Assembly (NCBI GenBank): GCA_020631735.1
Contig: CM036199.1
Location: forward strand, 19,757,553 to 19,821,552
Direction of reading: 5' to 3'
Length of the DNA stretch: 64,000 bases
Source of the DNA: Saccharum officinarum
Taxonomy: Eukaryota; Streptophyta; Magnoliopsida; Poales; Poaceae
Positions 43,229-54,972 of the stretch are shown piece after piece. The notes under the pieces are model-generated. The model was given only the letters and a program-made list of their open reading frames with translations. It had not been told where the DNA came from and ran no database searches. Position 1 is the stretch's first letter. The number at the start of each line of letters is the position of its first letter. The translations under genes were made by a program, and so were the position numbers.

Positions 43229-43315
43229 TTTAATATTTCATGCATGTATCTAAAGATTCGATGTGACGAGAAATCTTAAAAAATTCTGTAAATTTTTTTG
43301 GAACAGAACGGGCCC
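43229..43315. mobile_element. Right part of the split MITE
   Basis: Resumes TTTAATATTTCATGCATG and AAGATTCGATGTGACG exactly where the left part at 39041 stopped, and ends GGAACAGAACGGGCCC, the inverted counterpart of its start GGGCCGGTTCAGTTC. Confidence 0.85.
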
Positions 43316-43490
43316 AAACCAAACACCAAAACCAGAACCGACCATGCCCATGCTCTTTTTGAGAGCGTGTTTTAAGAGACAAAGGCAGGGGTAGGACGAC
43401 GAATTGACGATGCCCATCAGACGTAGGAGTAGTAGCAAATAGCAATGGCTCTGCGGCGGCGGCCGTCACACTTTGACGCATTTAGGCAAG

Positions 43491-43740
43491 GGCCTCGTTT
43501 AGTTTCCAATTTCTACCCTAAATTTTACAATGCAAAAAGAAGATTCCCATCACATTAAAATACCGGCACATATATGAAGTACTAAATGTAGATGAAATTA
43601 AAACCTAATTATACAGTTTTATTGTACTTTGCGAGACGAACATTTTAAGCTTAATTAGTCAAAGTTTAGACAATTTTTACCAAATACAAACGAAAAATAC
43701 TACAGTGCTCGGGTGCCCGAAACCGAAACTAAACACGGCC
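43491..43740. mobile_element. Tourist-like MITE
   Basis: Ends GGCCTCGTTTAGTTTCC and GAAACTAAACACGGCC, flanked by AAG (43488-43490 and 43741-43743). The inner TTTTGCGAGACGAAC-like and ATGCAAAAAGAAGATTC motifs are family hallmarks in this window. Confidence 0.78.
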
Positions 43741-44164
43741 AAGGGCAAGGTCGCAAGGATGGCCACGTCGCGTTTGATCTGGACGAATTGACGATCACCA
43801 TCATTGGCTCACTGCCTCCCGACCGATCCGGTCGCCCGCTCTGAAGGCAAGACAGGCGTCGGCGTGGTCCACGCCTCGGCCACCGGCACCGGCATCGCTG
43901 CCGTTGTTTATCCCCTAGCAGGCTAGCACTCCAGCGGCAGCTGCGGCAGACCAGGGCCAGCTCCGGTGCACTGCAGAGAGCCCCACGGGCCACGGGGCCA
44001 GCCACGGCCAGGCGTGGATCAGACAGACAAAGGAGGCGACGGGTTGGCAGGCTTGGCGCTGGCAGACACGCGCACGCACGTTGGCACGCGGCCCGCACGT
44101 TGCAGCCCGCCGCCCGCGCCTCGGAAACGAAAAGCCAAGCCGGGTTAAGCTCTTTTCCATTTAG
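43741..44164. other. Spacer, no gene recognised
   Basis: GC-rich with overlapping open frames on both strands but no known domain or splice structure. Confidence 0.4.
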
Positions 44165-44394
44165 GGCATGTTTAGTTCCAAAAGTTTTTAAGATTTCTGG
44201 TCACATTGAATGTTTGGACACATGTATAGAACATTAAATATAAATAAAAATAAAAAGTAATTACACAGTTTGGCAGAAAACCACGAGATGAATCTTTTAA
44301 GTCTAATTAGTTCATGATTGAACATTAATTGATAAATACAAATAAAAATACTACAATAGCCGAAGCCAAAAATTTTGAGGAACTAAACACACCC
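44165..44394. mobile_element. Tourist-like MITE
   Basis: Ends GGGCATGTTTAGTTCC and GGAACTAAACACACCC. The inner sequence has GTCTAATTAGTTCATGATTG, related to the other copies. A clear TSD was not seen (TTA left, AGC right). Confidence 0.6.
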
Positions 44395-45635
44395 AGCGAC
44401 GCGACGCGATGCCATCAGACGTGGAGTAGCTTGCCCGGTGTCCACTTTGCTCGGCCTCGCCGCTTTCCAGAGCTTTTTATTCTTGTGTGCGCCAGGTGCG
44501 GCCGCTGCATGTGGTGGTACTGGCACTCTGGGAGGGGAATGTGCTGGGTTTGGCGGGTTGCGCGGTTTGGTAGCTGCTGCTAGTGCTAGGCCTCGGTTTC
44601 CGGAGTCGCGTGCCGGCTGATCTCGCACAATAGCTCCTTGCGGCGGTGGCGAGCTTTCTATGCTGTCATGCAGCGGCGAGATTTCTCGGTGCCCTCAAAT
44701 CGTCATAGATAATTGGTCGCCAGTTGCCACTATAGCTGTCGTTATTTTTGGATATACTGTTTGTAGAAGGTCAAACTACTTATCGTTATGTATAATTTAG
44801 CACTTCTGTCTTCTCCTATATCTCAGGTGCCTGAATTTTAAGATGATTTCAGGCAACACTATCAATTAGTACAAGTAAATTGTTACTTTTGTGATTTGTT
44901 ATTTGTCTTTGTGTCATAACATATCGACTTTTTGTCCTTGTCTAATTATATAAATAATTGTAAATTGTTAAATTGCCTGTGTGACAACAAATATAAGATT
45001 TTGTCAGGTTTTTGGTTTTGTCTAACAGGTTTTTATTCTCGGAACAAAAAAATTGCAGTGCAATAACTGTCGTTTGAAAGTAAACTAAAATTCAGGCACA
45101 TGAAATTTAGCAAATCCCATAATTTATATGTTATTAGCTGTTATAGCATGATTTAACCTGTTATTAGCTATTTAAGGAGAAATGTCGCTAAGTGTCTTAG
45201 GTCACCATAGCAACCACCTGCGACGACTCTTGCTTCACCTTGACAGCAATAAGATAGCTCGCAACGACAAAGCAAGGCACACAGGGTAAGGTTCATTTCA
45301 TTGGAGCATCGCATCAAGGTATGCAACGACACTAGTAGTAACTTTTTTCTTCACCGTCTTTCTCCTACTCTCGACGCGCCGCCGCCGCCCAGCACCCATC
45401 GTCCTGATGTAGCGTGGTATGGTCTCGCTGAAACTCCTCAACAGTGGAGCTCTGGCCAGACCCTACTACACCTGCGGCGCCCTCTTTCTTCCCCTCCTTC
45501 CTCTGTCGCCGCCATGGCTACGGGTGCCCCCCGCCCCGACCTAACCCGGCCGCCTCCGCATTGCTGTCACCGAAACCCTAACGCTGCCTACCACTGTCCT
45601 CACCGCCTAATCGGCCTGCCTCCCCTAAGCCCCTT
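44395..45635. other. Spacer left of the solo LTR
   Basis: Mixed composition. A Met-led plus-strand frame near 45301-45635 is proline-rich and is terminated artificially by the LTR insertion. It continues in neither flank convincingly. No gene is called. Confidence 0.4.
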
Positions 45636-46289
45636 TGAAAACCCAAGTTTGGTTTTGGTAATTAATAACACCAAGTTGCTAATGCCATGTGTTAAGTGTT
45701 TTGAGTTAGGCATAAGCAACACATGTGATGAAGGTGTATGTGGCAAGGAGTTGTGACCACAAGATCACAAAGAGATGATGCATGGACAAGAAATGACGAT
45801 CATGGTGGTGATGCACATAAAATGATGGACATGATGTTTAAGTGGAGGAGAATGATCTAAGAGCGCAAGGCAAAGATATAACCATATGGTTTTCCTTTTG
45901 CCGGTCTAAGATGAGTAGAGAAGTGGTTGATCGGGTTTATGATACATAGCCGACTATCAAGAGGGGCAATCATGGTTAGCTCTAAAATCAAGTGCCGCTA
46001 GATCAATGTCTTGAGCATATAAATTAGGATCTAGTTGAGAGCTAACATAACGTCTTGGAAAATATTTGTGAAATGCTAACACACATGCACATGGTGGTGT
46101 ACACTTGGTGGTGTTAGCACTTTTGCGAAGGCGGTGGAGTTTGAGCGGTAGAGAGGGGTTTGGGTTCCTCTCTCCCTTTCGCCGAGCTTTATGAGGTGGG
46201 ATTCAGCGCTTTTTGGGAAGTGAAAATGCCTATTTTTCTACTGCGTCGGAAGTCGGAAAAGAAACGGAGGCGAACGACGGTCATTGTGG

Positions 46290-46690
46290 TGACCGGACGC
46301 CGCACCGGATGCGGGCGCGGTTTGACCGGACGCGTCCGGTCAGTTCTCGCAGCAGTCAGGCGCGCGGGTGCTAGGGTTTGCAACCGGCGCGTCCGGTCCC
46401 TCACGGAACCGGAGCGTCCGTTCAGGCACCTAGTGGGGCAGAGCTAGTCATAGAGCCGACCGGACACGCGGCGCGTCCGGTCACGTGCGATCGGACGCGT
46501 TCGGTCACGGTGGGAGCTTACTGGACTCCGACCGGACGCCAGGTGCAGCGCGTCCGGTCAAACGCTAGAGCGCGTCCGGTCACGACAACGGTAATTTCTG
46601 ACGTGCACTGTTCACGCTTTTTCTGTAGTGACCGGACGCGTCCGGTCACCCTGACCGGTGCGTCCGGTCAGCATGTTTTAAACTGTGTCG
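46290..46690 (+). repeat. Palindromic GACCGGACGCGTCCGGTC array in the solo LTR
   Basis: Repeated, variably spaced copies of GACCGGACGC and GCGTCCGGTC in both orientations, several forming the full palindrome. The block lies directly upstream of the TATA box. The same motif family fills two blocks of the LTR at 27417-29242. Confidence 0.9.
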
Positions 46691-46720
46691 TCCGGTAACG
46701 GCTAGCTGCGTACCCCTTCG

Positions 46721-46730
46721 CTATAAATAG
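46721..46730 (+). promoter_or_regulatory. TATA box of the solo LTR
   Basis: CTATAAATAG occurs just after the palindromic array and is followed by a pyrimidine-rich leader. The position fits the U3/R junction of a copia LTR. It could start transcription into the right flank. Confidence 0.7.
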
Positions 46731-47780
46731 AAGATGTCCAGGGGTTGGGGGGAACTCTTGCATATTTTGAGACCTAGAGACATCTTTTGAGCTAGAGAAC
46801 AACCCCTCCACTCATCTCTTTGCTTAGTTGCACATCTTGAGTGAGATTCAAGTGCATTGCTTGAGAGTTGCATTCTAGAGGCATTTGATCTTCGAGTTGC
46901 TACGGATTTCTTGTTACTCTCCCGTGTTTCCTGACACGGTAGACGGCTTGGAGCAGCGGAGGTGATTGAGCTCACAATTGAAGATTATTGGAGCCCTCAC
47001 CAAGTGTTGTAAGGGGTTCTTGATCCTTCCCCACGGGAGTTCATAAATTGGATACTCTAGTGGAGCTCGTGGCTTGGAGGATCCCCATCTTTGTGTGCGG
47101 TTGTGCGGCGCCCGCCGAGGGCTCGACTCTTGATAGTCGATTAGCTCGTGAACCGATGAGTGGGTGTATCGCCACAACGAGGAGTAGCTTGCCGGGAAGC
47201 AAATGAACCTCGATAAAAATCTTGTGTCATCTCTTTGCCGAGGATTTCTCCTGTGGTTGATTATTGTGATTGATTCTTCGAGTGCATTACTTCTCTACAT
47301 CGTTGGTATAAGAATCAAGTCACTTGCTCTTTATTTTCTTGTACTAATCTTAGTATAGTTTTTATCACATAGAAGTAAGTAGCTTAGTGACTTAGTCTTG
47401 TTGGTGTGTATTAGAGATTATAGCCTTGCTTCACTAGAATTGTATATGTGGCTTGCATAGTGTAGTTGAGCTAGTGTTAGAATTAGCTTAGCCATCTTTT
47501 TATACCAACGTGGTTGCTTAGTGAAGCTTGTAGATTTTAAATAGGCTATTCACCCCCTCTAGCAATTTGGACCTTACACCCTTCTAAGCACGTCGGACTT
47601 GAAAAAAAAGAAATGAAGAGGCCGGAGATGGAGAATAATGAGAGAGATGAATTGAGTTTGAGAGGGAGAAAAATACTCGAGCGCGAGATACCTTTACCTA
47701 AAAAGAACGGCGACAACAAGTGCACTTCGTCACCGACAGTATCACAGATCTCGTACCCTCGCAGTCGTTACAATTTCCTA

Positions 47781-48053
47781 GGCCCTGTTTAGATACCAAA
47801 TTTTCTCCCAAATTCCACTATGCAAAAAGAAGATTCTCCATCACATCAAAATGCCAGCACATGCATGGAGTACTAAATGTAGATGAAATCAAAAACTAAT
47901 TGCACAGTTTAGTTGTACTTTACGAGACGAATCTTTTGAGTCTAATTAATCAATGTTTGGACAAAAATCACAAATACAAACGAAATGCTACAGTGCAGAA
48001 CATGTTACTGTGCAGATTTTGCACTGCCCAAATCGGGCCAACTAAACGAGGCC
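47781..48053. mobile_element. Tourist-like MITE
   Basis: Ends GGCCCTGTTTAGAT and ACTAAACGAGGCC, flanked by CTA (47778-47780 and 48054-48056). Internal TTTACGAGACGAATCTTTTG and ATGCAAAAAGAAGATTC are shared with the family. Confidence 0.78.
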
Positions 48054-48128
48054 CTAGTTTATTCAATGGATCCGTAGCTGTCCTATGAACTTGCACCAGG
48101 AGCGCGTGCATAGTAGCTGCATTGCTAA

Positions 48129-48535
48129 GGCCGTGTTTAGATGCCCGAATAGGAGATGCCCGAATCACTGCTGAACACTGTAGCAAATTTATTTTTATTT
48201 GCTAATATTTGTTCAAACATTGATTAATTAGGTTTAAACACATTCGTCTCGCAAAGTACAATAAAACTGTGCAATTAGTTATCGGTATTTTGATGTGATG
48301 GAGAATCTTTTTTTTGCATAGTAAAATTTAAGGGTAAAATCTGGAATCTAAACCAAGGCCTTGTTTAGATGCACCCAAAAGTTAGAATTTTTTCACTCTC
48401 TCTCCATTACATCAATTTTTAGCCGCTTGCATGGAGTATTAAATATAGGTAAAAAAATAACTAATTACACAGTTTAGTTGGAAATCACGTGATACTATTC
48501 ACCAGGTTAAAAAAAATTACAAACTAAACCAGGCC
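48129..48535. mobile_element. Two abutting Tourist-like MITEs
   Basis: One copy runs from GGCCGTGTTTAGATGCCC (48129) to CTAAACCAAGGCC (48360). A second, shorter copy starts GGCCTTGTTTAGATGC (48357) and ends AACTAAACCAGGCC at about 48535. The ends share the GGCC bases, so one inserted at or against the other. TAA precedes the first copy. Confidence 0.65.
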
Positions 48536-48544
48536 CAAGCCTAA

Positions 48545-48786
48545 GGGGCTGTTTAGTTGGAAATTTTTTTGGTGAAACGCTACTGTACCAGTTTCGTTGT
48601 TATTTGGTAAATATTGTCTAATCATGGTCTAATTAGGCTTAAAAGATTTGTCTCGTCCATTTCGTCTAAACTGTGTAATTAGTTTTATTTTTTATCTATA
48701 TTTAATGCTTCATGCATGTGTTCAAAGATTCGATGTGACGGAGAATCTGAAAATTTTGGCAAAATTTTTAGCATCTAAACGGTGCC
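48545..48786. mobile_element. Tourist-like MITE (empty-site sibling of the Helitron target)
   Basis: Ends GGGGCTGTTTAGTTGG and CATCTAAACGGTGCC, flanked by TAA (48542-48544 and 48787-48789). Its uninterrupted ATCTATATTTAATGC corresponds to the site where the Helitron at 39042-43228 inserted in another copy. Confidence 0.82.
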
Positions 48787-48851
48787 TAAGTACTTCCTTT
48801 GCAATCAGCTGACTAAACATCAGATCAGGAGGACAGACCCCATTGAGATTT

Positions 48852-51800
48852 TGTAACAGAACTGACCAAATTATAAGAGCACAAGTACAAAAACAAGCAC
48901 CGAAGTGCTCAAATTTTCGAACTTGAGCCCATATAATTCCGGTAGTCAATCGAAACCACGAAGGATTTCAAACCAACTCGCTTACAACCAGGATCGCATC
49001 ATTCAACATACAACATCATACGTTACATTTCACAAGTAGTGCTGAAATAAGTTTACACAAACGGAGTAGCAAATATTACAAACCAAGTTTGAAAGTAGCG
49101 GAAGCATAACACACACACTAGTTAATTAAATACTGCCAGTCTGGATGATCGACAACCCGCAAAAGCATGAGGAAAGTACATAAAGACGATCACGCCCTTG
49201 TGATCTAGTCATCATCACCCGCAGGGTGGAGACACGTCTTGCAGAATCCCTGATAAAGCATGTCATCTGCAACAGGAGGGAATAAACCCTGAGTACTGGA
49301 ATGTACTCAGCTAGACTTACCCGTCGAAAACCAGAAATAAGATGACACCAAGGATTATGCAAGGCTTACACAAGAGGCTAGCTGACATCACATTTTGCAT
49401 AAAGGCATAAGTAATTAAAACTCTTACAACCTGTACTAGCAGTTATTTTTAGCATTTACCTGTCATCTATCTTAGCACCTGTACTAAGCATGCACTTGAA
49501 GGTAATCAAACAATTATCAACATTATATCCAGAGCAGGTATAAATTGTGGCAACATTGTATCATTCACTTAACCATCTGTTCATTTAATGAGATCTACGT
49601 TGCCGCTGCTCAAGTCAAGTGCTCACTAACCGGGAGCGACGGCGATTCGAATCGAATTCCTATCCAGCTGGAGGGGTATTTCTAACACTCACCGAGTCAC
49701 GCCTGGCGAGGGCTGCTCAGGTCATCTTTTGTACAGTTCAGGAATCGCGGGTCCGAATAATGTCGCGTCCCCAAGGGCGACACTCTGCCAGGTGATAGGG
49801 ACTCTAACCCCCCTTGGTCTCACGCCAATGTCCCCAAGCACATCCTTTCTCTCCTCCAAGATGCAACATACCATTCGATTCCCGGCCTGAACCATACTAC
49901 TCGACTTCGCGGTCGGAACGACTTATCCGGCCAACTAAGTGTTAGACTGCGTTCAACATGACTCAAGGACGTACAGCGAATCGGTCCTTAAACGACTCAG
50001 ACGGGCATAGCTCCACACCCAAGACGTGAAGTGTCTTGCGGCTGTACTATCGAACTCCCGCCCGGTCTCAATTTCATTTTAAGGCATGGTTCCATCCACG
50101 ATAGCCATAAAGCCACTCGTGACTCCTTCCTACATCTCGCGGATGACCGGAAATCACCCGACTTCTACCGAACTAAGCAGGGCTAAGCATTGACACGTGC
50201 CTAACCTAATATAGGATTAAGTACGATATCTGGACAAGGACAGGTATAATGCAACAAGTGTTTTCATATAACTCCTACAACTTAATGCAGTAAACAATTA
50301 AAAGTACTCAAGATTAATTTATAAAACAGTAGGTTCAGCATGCACCGGGGCTTGCCTTTCAGAAAAGTTGAAGGCCGGTGGCCAGGGCACTCCGGCAAGT
50401 CTTCAGCGGCGTCTCCTTCGCCTGCTGGATCCTCGGGCTCCTGCTGCTCCTGGTCCTCCTCCGGAATCACAGGCTCGAATTCGAGGAGAGTTACCCCCTC
50501 CGGTGCACCTATTGCATGAATGTACAATAAATATAATGGATGCATAAATGGGTGCAACATGCTCGGAATGAAATGCATTTCAGAATAAAAATACTCTATT
50601 CAAGTTATTTTATTAGTACGTGCAAATCTCTTCTCCAGTAGAGAAGTACTCACCTAATCTACTTAACCTAAGATAAAGCTGCTTATCCTCAGTTAAGGCC
50701 CTAACACCTAACAATTACAAAAGTAGCATGTCTTAGGATATTACACCATATCAATCAGCAAAACACCACAGTAAGCATTCTGGACAGCAGCTACTTGTTT
50801 TTATCACAACTGAAGATTTACAATTTCAAAAGATATGATCTAAGACAATCTGGAAAGCCTAAGAAATGCACTACAATTCATTTTCAGACCTCAACTCCAA
50901 ACTCCTAAATTTTCCATGTTAAACTTCACAAGTTCCAGAATCTGTCCTCTCAAAACAGAGAGTAGCAGATTTTGAACTGCCACTTTAAACAACAGTAACT
51001 CTCAAACTACTAAGCCAAATGCTCCCAAATTTTGACACAAGCTCATTTACAAGTTTTACTACAACTTTGGTATTTACAAGTTTTTCAGCAACCACCTTTA
51101 TCAAAGCCAAATTTAGAATTACTACTAGCTGTCCAGAAAACCTAAAATTACAAAGGTTAAATATTTATTGATGTGACCAACATTCTCTAAGACCAAACTA
51201 ATACTACTACAAGTTCACAAATGTCACAAAAACACCAGAAAGTAAGGTGTGCTCACCTAGAATATTTATTTATACTCATTTCTTATTTTACTTAATTAAT
51301 TAGGTGGAATTTTAAACATATATGTAAACTGCTCCCAAAATTCTACAAAAATTACAGAGGACTCTTTGACCCAAAAAGAGACTACTGTAAAAATTTGAAC
51401 TAAATTTATTCACAGGAACTCCCTACACAAAATTCACAAGCTAATAAGGCTGATTTTTGCATAAATAGGAAACCCTATTGAAAAGTGTCAAACAACAGAT
51501 TTCATATTTTTCTTAGACACTTTAAGATACCAAGACATTCTCCAAAAATTTATAAGAACATTGCTCATGTAGAAAAATTACTAAAATTCCTTTAAGCATT
51601 TCCTAAAATAACAAGATAGCATTATAACTTGAAAAGTACTTAAGCACTGATGCCTAAATTTTTACCAGAGCTAGGGCTAGCATAGAGTAACCCACCCACC
51701 AAATTTTATGATTTATGGAACACTACAGCTCAAGTTATAAATTTAACAAATTTGCATGCATTCCAAAACACATTTAAAGGATCTATTAAATTCTCCTAGA

Positions 51801-53848
51801 AATTAAACATCACATTCCAGATTTATATTTTTTCTAAAATACTACACATCATGTAGACCCTAAAAAAATTTATCTCATGATTTTTGGATCATTAAAATCC
51901 TAGATCTATATTTTTCCAACTTGTACAAAAATCAGTGACAAAATAATAAAAATGAATTTCATTTCGGATGAACTGGGCCGGCCCGGAAAACTCGGCCCAC
52001 ACTCGCGCGCGCGCGGCCCGCTCAGCGCTCCCGCCCGCGTGCGACACTGGCGGGCGGGCCCCCGCGGTCAGTGACCGGAGACAGGGGAGCGGCAGCCGTG
52101 AGCTCCGGCGAGCCCAAGCTCGTCGGAGGGAAGCTCGCCCGGAAAAATCGAGCCCACCCACGCGTTCCCCGTTCCGTAACGCTTCGATTCATGCTAGTGG
52201 AAGAGCTTAGGTTGGAGTGGGAGGGCTCGCCGTCGTGAGCGGCGGCCGGTGAGGGTCGGGTGAGGGTATGCCGTCGCCGGTGAGGCCGCACGGCCATATC
52301 TAAGCTCGGTACGAGCTACACTACGCCCGGGCGAATCTATTGAGGTAGAAAGGAGGTTTGGAAGAGGTCCTAACTACCCTGGCCACGGAGTGCCGTGACG
52401 CGGTGCGGTGAGCGCGACGACGGTGGTCGTCGTGTTCCGCTCCGACGAGGTCGCATCCCACTGTAAGGTCATGCCTAGAGCTAGAGGAAGGCCTACACTA
52501 TTCCGAACGCTGACCACAGAGAGAGGAGGGTGAAAGAGGACGTCGGTGGTGAGCTCGCAATGGCGGCGGCCATGGCGGAGCTCCGCACCGCCGAGGTTTG
52601 ATTGGGTGATTTGCCCTCTACCTTGACCCAACGGCTGACCCAATGTGCGGAGGTTGTAGAGTATGGGCAGGCGGTGCTGTTCGTGAGCTCTCGGGTGTGG
52701 TGGAGCGGTGGTTGGCGCAACCGAAGGCGGCGGAGCCGGCTGTGGGGGCGGAGGACGCTCGGTCGCCTTACCGGTGAGCTGGGGAAGGAGGGCGATGGAA
52801 ATGGAGGGGGAAGTGGGTCGTCCTGGTCTTCATGCTGAGCTCGCAGGCGACGTGGGGCGTCGGCAGAACACGCGCGCCACGCGGCCACCGGGCTCTGCCC
52901 GAGCGCCACGACGCGGTCGGCCGTCCGACTGAACGGCGACACTGTTGACTGAATGGAGGCCATCATCGTTCGACTGACAGCGCGATTTCAACGGTGATTA
53001 TCTTCGAAAACAGCTCGAGTTAGCCGAAGGTGATAACATCAAATTTGTAGAGCTTCGTGAGGGCTACAACTTTGCTAATTGGCTCAAGAACAGATTCGGC
53101 TTGGATTTGAAACTACATATCCCCAAAATGGTGCCCTTTGAAACTGAAACGTAGTTTCAGTCATTAAACCGACTGAAACCCTATTTTCTAGACACCATAT
53201 CTCCTAAACTATTGAGAACCAGATGATGGTGATATTGACAATGTTGTAGAGCTATGTGTGGACAACAACTTTGTCAATTGGCTCCAGGACTGGTTTGGCC
53301 TAGTTTGTGAGTTACAAGTTGCTAAAGTGAGGTACAGTGAAACTGAAAAGTCCAATTTCCAGACTTAGAATTTTTTCTAAGTGTTGATCACCACTCAAGC
53401 TGACTTGTGGGCCATTTTTGAGCATGCTCTGGTCATTTTCATGAGATGGCCATATTAGAACTTTTGTTCCTCATGAAATTCTCTACAACTTTACTTAAGG
53501 TTGCTTCTCCATGCAAGATTTCTAAGCTGGACTTTTTAACTGGTCAAACTAGAGCCTTCTAGGATCAAATGGTGGTCAACTTCTCTTGGAGGGCAAATTT
53601 GTAATTTTGGTCAACATAAAACTTGTTCCAAATGTTACCCTAAGTATAACTAAGGTGTTGTAGGTCATGATTGGCTACCTTACCTTTTTGTTACACCAAC
53701 TATCAAATACTTCATGAAATAAATCAAACAACCCTAGAATAAACACATGTGTTGCATCACATAAAATAACAAACATGAATGATGCATGCTTATGCTTATG
53801 CCATGCAAATGCAATGCAATTATGAAGCTAAACACTTGAGGTGTTACA
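48852..53848 (-). mobile_element. Solo-LTR-like 5.0-kb unit bounded by GATTT repeats
   Basis: Flanked by 5-bp direct repeats GATTT (48847-48851 and 53849-53853). The unit begins TGTAACA and ends TGTTACA (TG...CA, perfect 7-bp inverted ends). Read on the minus strand it starts TGTAACACCTCAAGTG, a start common in grass LTR repeats. I find no internal LTR pair, primer-binding site or pol, so it behaves like one giant LTR of about 5 kb. Two GC-rich islands (about 51960-52330 and 52380-52960) lie inside, and a minus-strand frame near 50380-50520 encodes an acidic Glu/Pro-rich stretch ending ECPGHRPSTFLKGK, not assigned. Confidence 0.65.
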
Positions 53849-53853
53849 GATTT

Positions 53854-54436
53854 GGAGAACAGATAATACTCAGAAATGGAGGTGAAGTGACAGAAGAAAG
53901 AGCGCTAGTCAAGGCCACTGCCACAGGCCAGCCGGCGGCACTAGCATCCATGAAAGGTTCTCTCCTCTGTTCAGAATCCGCACGGAGGCCATGTTCAGCC
54001 CATCCGCAATCATGGACCTCTATATTCATCCTTTATACGTCCTAGTCAGTAAGATTCTCTCCTCTATACTTAATTCTCCTGCACCCATCCATCCTCTATA
54101 TTATCCTCTATCCACTCTATCCACTGTAGGACCTATCTGTCACTTTATCTAAATATATCCATGTGTGATCTAGTTTTGAAGGATTTATTGAGACGAATTT
54201 AATGGTGCAATCGAAATTTAATTTAGATTTTTGGTTTGTGAGTTATAGCATTTTTTCCTTTGTTTAGCTAGTGGGGTCCGACACTACCCACTATAGAGTA
54301 AACACTGTACTACTCTTAATATAGAGTGAGAGAAATGATAGAGTATCGTTTTAGAGTACCTAGTGCAGCAATTTTTACTCTATATTCATACTCTAAAGCT
54401 TTAGAGTATATCTTTAGAGTACCCACTGCGGGTAGT
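53854..54436. other. Spacer, possible unclassified MITE
   Basis: AT-rich from about 54040 with repeated CTCTATA/TATAGAG-type motifs in both orientations (54070-54430), suggesting a small inverted-repeat element. Ends and TSD are unclear. No gene is seen. Confidence 0.35.
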
Positions 54437-54691
54437 CTTAGTTCCCGAATCCGAGCTCCCGAATTGCTACAGTGCACATTAAATGTGCACTGTAGCAATT
54501 AGTTTGTATTTGGTAAAAAAAATCCAAACTTTGACTAATTAGGCTCAAAATGTTCGTCTCGCAAAGTACAACAAAACTATGCAATTAATTTTTAATTTCA
54601 TCTACATTTAGTACTCCATACATGTGCCGTCATTTTGATGTGATGAGAATCTTCTTTTTATATACAGAAATTGGGGGTAGAAATTAGAAAC
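54437..54691. mobile_element. Degraded Tourist-like MITE next to an intact copy
   Basis: The body matches the copy at 54695-54969 (TTAGGCTCAAAATGTTCGTC, CTCGCAAAGTACAACAAAAC, ATTTTGATGTGATGAGAATC). Ends TTAGTTCCCGAA and AGAAACTAA lack the GGCC bases. Confidence 0.55.
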
Positions 54692-54694
54692 TAA

Positions 54695-54969
54695 GGCCAT
54701 GTTTAGATTCTAAATTTTAGAACCAAACTTTGCATAGTAAGTGTCACGTCACACTGTAGCAATTTTATTTTTATTTGGTAATAATTGTTCAAACATTGAT
54801 TAATTAGGCTTAAAATGTTCGTCTCGCAAAGTACAACAAAACTGTGCAATTAGTTTTTTATTTCATCTATATTTAGTACTCTATATATGTACCGGCATTT
54901 TGATGTGACGGAGAATAAGAATTCTGCATAGTAAATTAAGTGATCAAATTCTGGAATCTAAACCAGGCC
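54695..54969. mobile_element. Tourist-like MITE with TAA duplication
   Basis: Ends GGCCATGTTTAGATTC and GAATCTAAACCAGGCC, flanked by TAA (54692-54694 and 54970-54972), the classical PIF/Harbinger target. Confidence 0.83.
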
Positions 54970-54972
54970 TAA

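Larger units (their letters stand above)
45636..47578 (+). mobile_element. Solo LTR of the SIRE-type copia family
   Basis: A 1943-bp LTR with TGAAAACCCAAG start and CCTTACA end, flanked by perfect 5-bp TSD CCCTT (45631-45635 and 47579-47583). It aligns with the copia 3' LTR at 27417-29242 along its length but in the opposite strand. No internal coding region or second LTR is present, so it is a solo LTR, by family knowledge the product of LTR-LTR recombination. Confidence 0.93.

Noticed and set aside
43700..44160. A gene between the MITEs at 43.5 and 44.2 kb
   Set aside because: Only composition-driven open frames; no homology or splice structure.
46290..46690. A CRISPR-like array
   Set aside because: Units are short palindromes with irregular spacing inside a plant LTR. 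No leader, constant spacers or cas genes.
52022..52966. Open frames in GC-rich islands of the 5-kb LTR-like unit
   Set aside because: Overlapping frames on both strands without family similarity. Composition explains their length.
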